Shown here one piece after another: positions 5,623 to 7,025 of a DNA stretch of 7,025 nt. The DNA lies in the NCBI GenBank assembly GCA_023392115.1, contig JAEVZT010000654.1:1-7025 (forward strand). Direction: 5' to 3'. The first letter of the stretch is position 1; the number at the start of each line of letters is the position of its first letter. This DNA comes from Chloroflexota bacterium. Its GTDB lineage: Bacteria; Chloroflexota; Anaerolineae; Aggregatilineales; Phototrophicaceae. The position numbers and the translations under genes were made by a program. Under the pieces are notes generated by a model. The model was not told where the DNA came from, searched no databases, and was given only the letters and a program-made list of their open reading frames with translations.

Positions 5623-5653
5623 CAACGCCGCTCCCCATCACCGTCAGAACGCT

Positions 5654-5659
5654 TACAAT
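5654..5659 (+). promoter_or_regulatory. Possible -10 box (TACAAT) of the tfoX-like gene
   Basis: TACAAT preceded by T, 49 bp upstream of the ATG at 5709, without a recognisable -35. Transcription would start near 5666, just beyond the alternative ATG at 5664, so the shorter start at 5709 is favoured. It overlaps the start region of the divergent promoter for the membrane paralogs. Confidence 0.4.
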
Positions 5660-5663
5660 ATCT

Positions 5664-5692
5664 ATGATTGAATACGTATGGAACCGTGTCAA
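5664..5692 (-). promoter_or_regulatory. Promoter of the membrane-paralog operon
   Basis: On the minus strand there is a consensus -35 TTGACA (5687-5692), a 17-bp spacer and -10 AATCAT (5664-5669, four of six). The predicted start is near 5657, about 35 nt before the ATG at 5622. It is back to back with, and overlapping, the putative plus-strand promoter of the tfoX-like gene. Confidence 0.55.
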
Positions 5693-5708
5693 CGTTTCAG
5701 GGGGAACG

Positions 5709-6068
5709 ATGGTTTCGGAGAAATACCGCGCTACCAGAAATCACTTCGAGCACCTTGTCGCGCAGCTTCCGGTCAGCGGCGATTTGAGCTTCAAGGATAT
5801 GTTCGGCGGCGTGTGCGTCTATACGCAGGGGCGACCGTTCGCCACGTTTGCCGGCGATACGCTGGCGCTCAAGCTGCCGGAAGCGGCACAGGCGGACGTG
5901 CGCGCCGAAGGGGCAGACGACCCGAACTACGTCCCCAAAGCGCCGGGCGGCAAACAGTACATCACGCTGCCCGCCAGCCTCATGGCGGACGAGGACAAGC
6001 TGCTGTACTGGATCGAGGACAGCCTGCGCTACGTCCAGTCGATGCCGCCGAAGAAACGACGGAAATAG
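5709..6068 (+). CDS. TfoX/Sxy N-terminal domain protein
   Basis: A 119-residue soluble protein. Residues 28-90 carry the TfoX N-terminal domain pattern: FKDMFGGVCVYTQGRPFATF (28-47), DTLALKLPEAAQADV (50-64), then YVPKAPGGKQYITLP (74-88), with a C-terminal helix (LLYWIEDSLRYVQSM) and a basic end PKKRRK. Sxy/TfoX of gamma-proteobacteria co-activates competence genes, but this protein has only the N-terminal domain. Such short relatives are widespread in non-competent bacteria and their role is not established, so no competence function is claimed. The ATG at 5709 was chosen because AGGGGG lies just upstream and it gives the usual family N-terminus (MVSEKYRATRNHFEHL); the in-frame ATG at 5664 lies at the likely transcription start. 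Transcription probably ends at the stem-loops that follow. Confidence 0.88.
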   Translation: MVSEKYRATRNHFEHLVAQLPVSGDLSFKDMFGGVCVYTQGRPFATFAGDTLALKLPEAAQADVRAEGADDPNYVPKAPGGKQYITLPASLMADEDKLLYWIEDSLRYVQSMPPKKRRK

Positions 6069-6079
6069 GTTGGTCGCGC

Positions 6080-6101
6080 GCCGGTGGCTCAAGCCACCGG
6101 C
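6080..6101. repeat. Stem-loop 1 of the intergenic hairpin cluster
   Basis: Perfect 9-bp GC-rich stem GCCGGTGGC / GCCACCGGC with loop TCAA, 12 nt after the tfoX-like stop. No U-tract follows, so it is not a canonical terminator by itself. The sequence resembles short palindromic repeats dispersed in intergenic regions of some Chloroflexota, from memory and not verified. Confidence 0.7.
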
Positions 6102-6112
6102 AAGGGGAAGTA

Positions 6113-6130
6113 AGCCGACTTCAGTCGGCT
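6113..6130. repeat. Stem-loop 2 of the intergenic hairpin cluster
   Basis: Perfect 7-bp stem AGCCGAC / GTCGGCT with loop TTCA, 11 nt after stem-loop 1. A run of seven T occurs 19 nt further on (6150-6156), too far for a standard intrinsic terminator. Together with stem-loop 1 it looks like one unit of a palindromic repeat. Confidence 0.65.
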
Positions 6131-6198
6131 GTTTAGTCCTGTGTAGAGCTTTTTTTCTAATCCGAATGGCGCTAGACGGTGCCGTCAACGTTCTGTTC

Positions 6199-6220
6199 AG
6201 CCCTCTTTAGAGGGCTTTTT
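6199..6220 (+). terminator. Rho-independent terminator of the tfoX-like gene
   Basis: Stem AGCCCTC / GAGGGCT (7 bp), loop TTTA, and a T-run (6216-6220) on the plus strand. This is a canonical intrinsic terminator, about 130 nt after the tfoX-like stop. On the minus strand no U-run follows, so it works mainly for the plus-strand gene. Confidence 0.8.
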
Positions 6221-6226
6221 GCTCTA

Positions 6227-6248
6227 GCCCGATGCTTTAGCGTCGGGC
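6227..6248. repeat. Stem-loop 4 of the intergenic hairpin cluster
   Basis: Stem GCCCGATGC / GCGTCGGGC with loop TTTA, a 9-bp helix with one T-G (wobble in plus-strand RNA) pair, ending 2 nt before the murJ stop. In minus-strand RNA the wobble becomes a C-A mismatch and no U-run follows, so its use as a murJ terminator is uncertain. Confidence 0.55.
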
Positions 6249-6250
6249 GA

Positions 6251-7025
6251 TCACCCCCGCAGCCTTTGCCTGAGCGATGTCCACAGCCACGACAGTTCCT
6301 CGATCCGCAGCAGCGCCGCCATGCCGACGAAGACGGCGATGCTCAAGCCGCCGCTGATCGCCACCAGCAGCAGTTCGCGGATGAAGCTCGCCGTCCCGAT
6401 CACCTGCTGCAAGATGGGCAGCATCAGCAGGGCGAGCGCGCCCATGACCAGTGTCGCCAGCCCGGTTTTGCCGACCGTCATCAGCAGCCGCTGATCGCCC
6501 AAACCTGACAAGCGCCGCGTCAAGATCACGGCGGATAAGACGGCGTGGACGACGTGCTTGACGCTGTCGGCGATCATCAGGCTGAACAAGCCGAACGACG
6601 GCAGCAGCAGGATCGCCACCAGCATGTACAGCAGCAGGCTCACTAACCCGATCAGCGCGGGGGTCAGCGTGTCTTGCTGGGCGTAGAAGGCGTACACCAG
6701 CAAGAGATCGACCGCCGCGAACGGCAAGCCGATCAGGTACAGGCGCAGCGCCAGCGCCGTCACCGCCGTGTCGCCCGCCGTGAACGCGCCGTGTTCGAAC
6801 AGCAAGCCGATGATCGGCGTTGCCAGCACAAATAAGCCGACCGTCGCCGGCAGGATCAGCGTGATTGCCAGCCGCAGCCCCAAGCCGAGCGTATTGCGGA
6901 ACGCCTGCCGCTCGATCAAGACCGACTGGCGCGCGAGCGTCGGCAGGATGGCGATGCTGATCGCGGTGGCGACCAACCCCTGCGGGAACTGGATCAGCGT
7001 CGTCGCCCAGTTCATGTAGCTGACG
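6251..7025 (-). CDS. murJ: MurJ/MviN lipid II flippase, C-terminal half (partial)
   Basis: An open frame of 257 codons running off the right window edge, so the N-terminal half is missing; MurJ is usually about 500 residues. MurJ is the polytopic membrane protein that flips the lipid II precursor across the cytoplasmic membrane for peptidoglycan synthesis. The fragment begins VSYMNWATTLIQFPQGLVAT and continues AISIAILPTLAR, the family signature around helix 8. Next come GLRLAITLILPATVGLFVLA, PIIGLLFEHGAFTAGDT, then alternating hydrophobic helices (about seven in total) with charged loops such as YAFYAQQDTLTP, and a short basic C-terminus (SLRQRLRG). FEHGAFT and FYAQQDT are strongly MurJ-like. 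Wzx-type flippases are more distant relatives and less likely. Its 3' end is convergent with the tfoX-like gene across the hairpin cluster. Confidence 0.92.
   Translation of the reverse strand, partial: VSYMNWATTLIQFPQGLVATAISIAILPTLARQSVLIERQAFRNTLGLGLRLAITLILPATVGLFVLATPIIGLLFEHGAFTAGDTAVTALALRLYLIGLPFAAVDLLLVYAFYAQQDTLTPALIGLVSLLLYMLVAILLLPSFGLFSLMIADSVKHVVHAVLSAVILTRRLSGLGDQRLLMTVGKTGLATLVMGALALLMLPILQQVIGTASFIRELLLVAISGGLSIAVFVGMAALLRIEELSWLWTSLRQRLRG

Noticed and set aside
4951..5667. Long plus-strand open frame of 238 codons
   Set aside because: It is the antisense shadow of paralog 2, with no family signature, no ribosome site and an out-of-family composition. The minus-strand gene has paralog support and a promoter.
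5709..6068. Competence regulator (true Sxy/TfoX) assignment
   Set aside because: Only the N-terminal domain is present and no competence genes are nearby, so only domain membership is claimed.
5697..6188. Minus-strand open frame of 163 codons
   Set aside because: Antisense shadow of the TfoX-like gene running through the hairpin cluster; composition is His/Arg-rich and it resembles nothing.
6080..6248. CRISPR array or tRNA in the hairpin-rich gap
   Set aside because: The stems differ in sequence, spacing is irregular, there are no constant direct repeats, and no cloverleaf or CCA-type acceptor can be drawn.

Overview
GC-rich bacterial DNA with short intergenic gaps, good Shine-Dalgarno sites and -10 boxes of the TACAAT/TATCAT type. 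The gene set (DUF4260 membrane protein with a WHG-type TetR regulator, single-domain globin, PRC-barrel protein, SH3b lipoprotein, YtcJ-like amidohydrolase, stand-alone TfoX N-domain protein, MurJ) and the style of the intergenic hairpins fit a Chloroflexota (Anaerolineae-like) chromosome best. That placement is an inference: there is no rRNA or marker gene here to prove it. Nothing looks like an insertion sequence, prophage, CRISPR array or tRNA.

Layout. 1-42 (-): first codons of a secreted or membrane protein cut by the window edge. 125-1077 (-): a two-gene unit, DUF4260 membrane protein then TetR regulator, driven by a clear sigma-70-type promoter that carries two adjacent 21-bp palindromes, very probably the TetR protein's own operators. 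1278-1712 (+): a globin that lacks the expected proximal histidine. 1729-2702 (-): a PRC-barrel protein followed by an SH3b lipoprotein. 2876-4453 (+): a metal-dependent amidohydrolase, divergent from the PRC gene across an AT-rich spacer. 4313-5622 (-): two tandem paralogous two-helix membrane proteins of unknown function. The second overlaps the amidohydrolase tail to tail by 141 nt with codons in register. 5709-6068 (+): TfoX-like protein, divergent from the paralogs with overlapping promoters. 6069-6250: a run of four stem-loops, one a good intrinsic terminator. 6251-7025 (-): C-terminal half of MurJ, cut by the window edge.

The genes look like ordinary chromosomal housekeeping and envelope/stress functions rather than one pathway. 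The parts most worth a second look are the tandem operator at the DUF4260-tetR promoter, the His-to-Phe globin, the tandem membrane paralogs with their two-strand-coding 3' end, and the hairpin cluster. I do not see a convincing multi-gene novel system. The paralog pair is the best candidate for undescribed biology.
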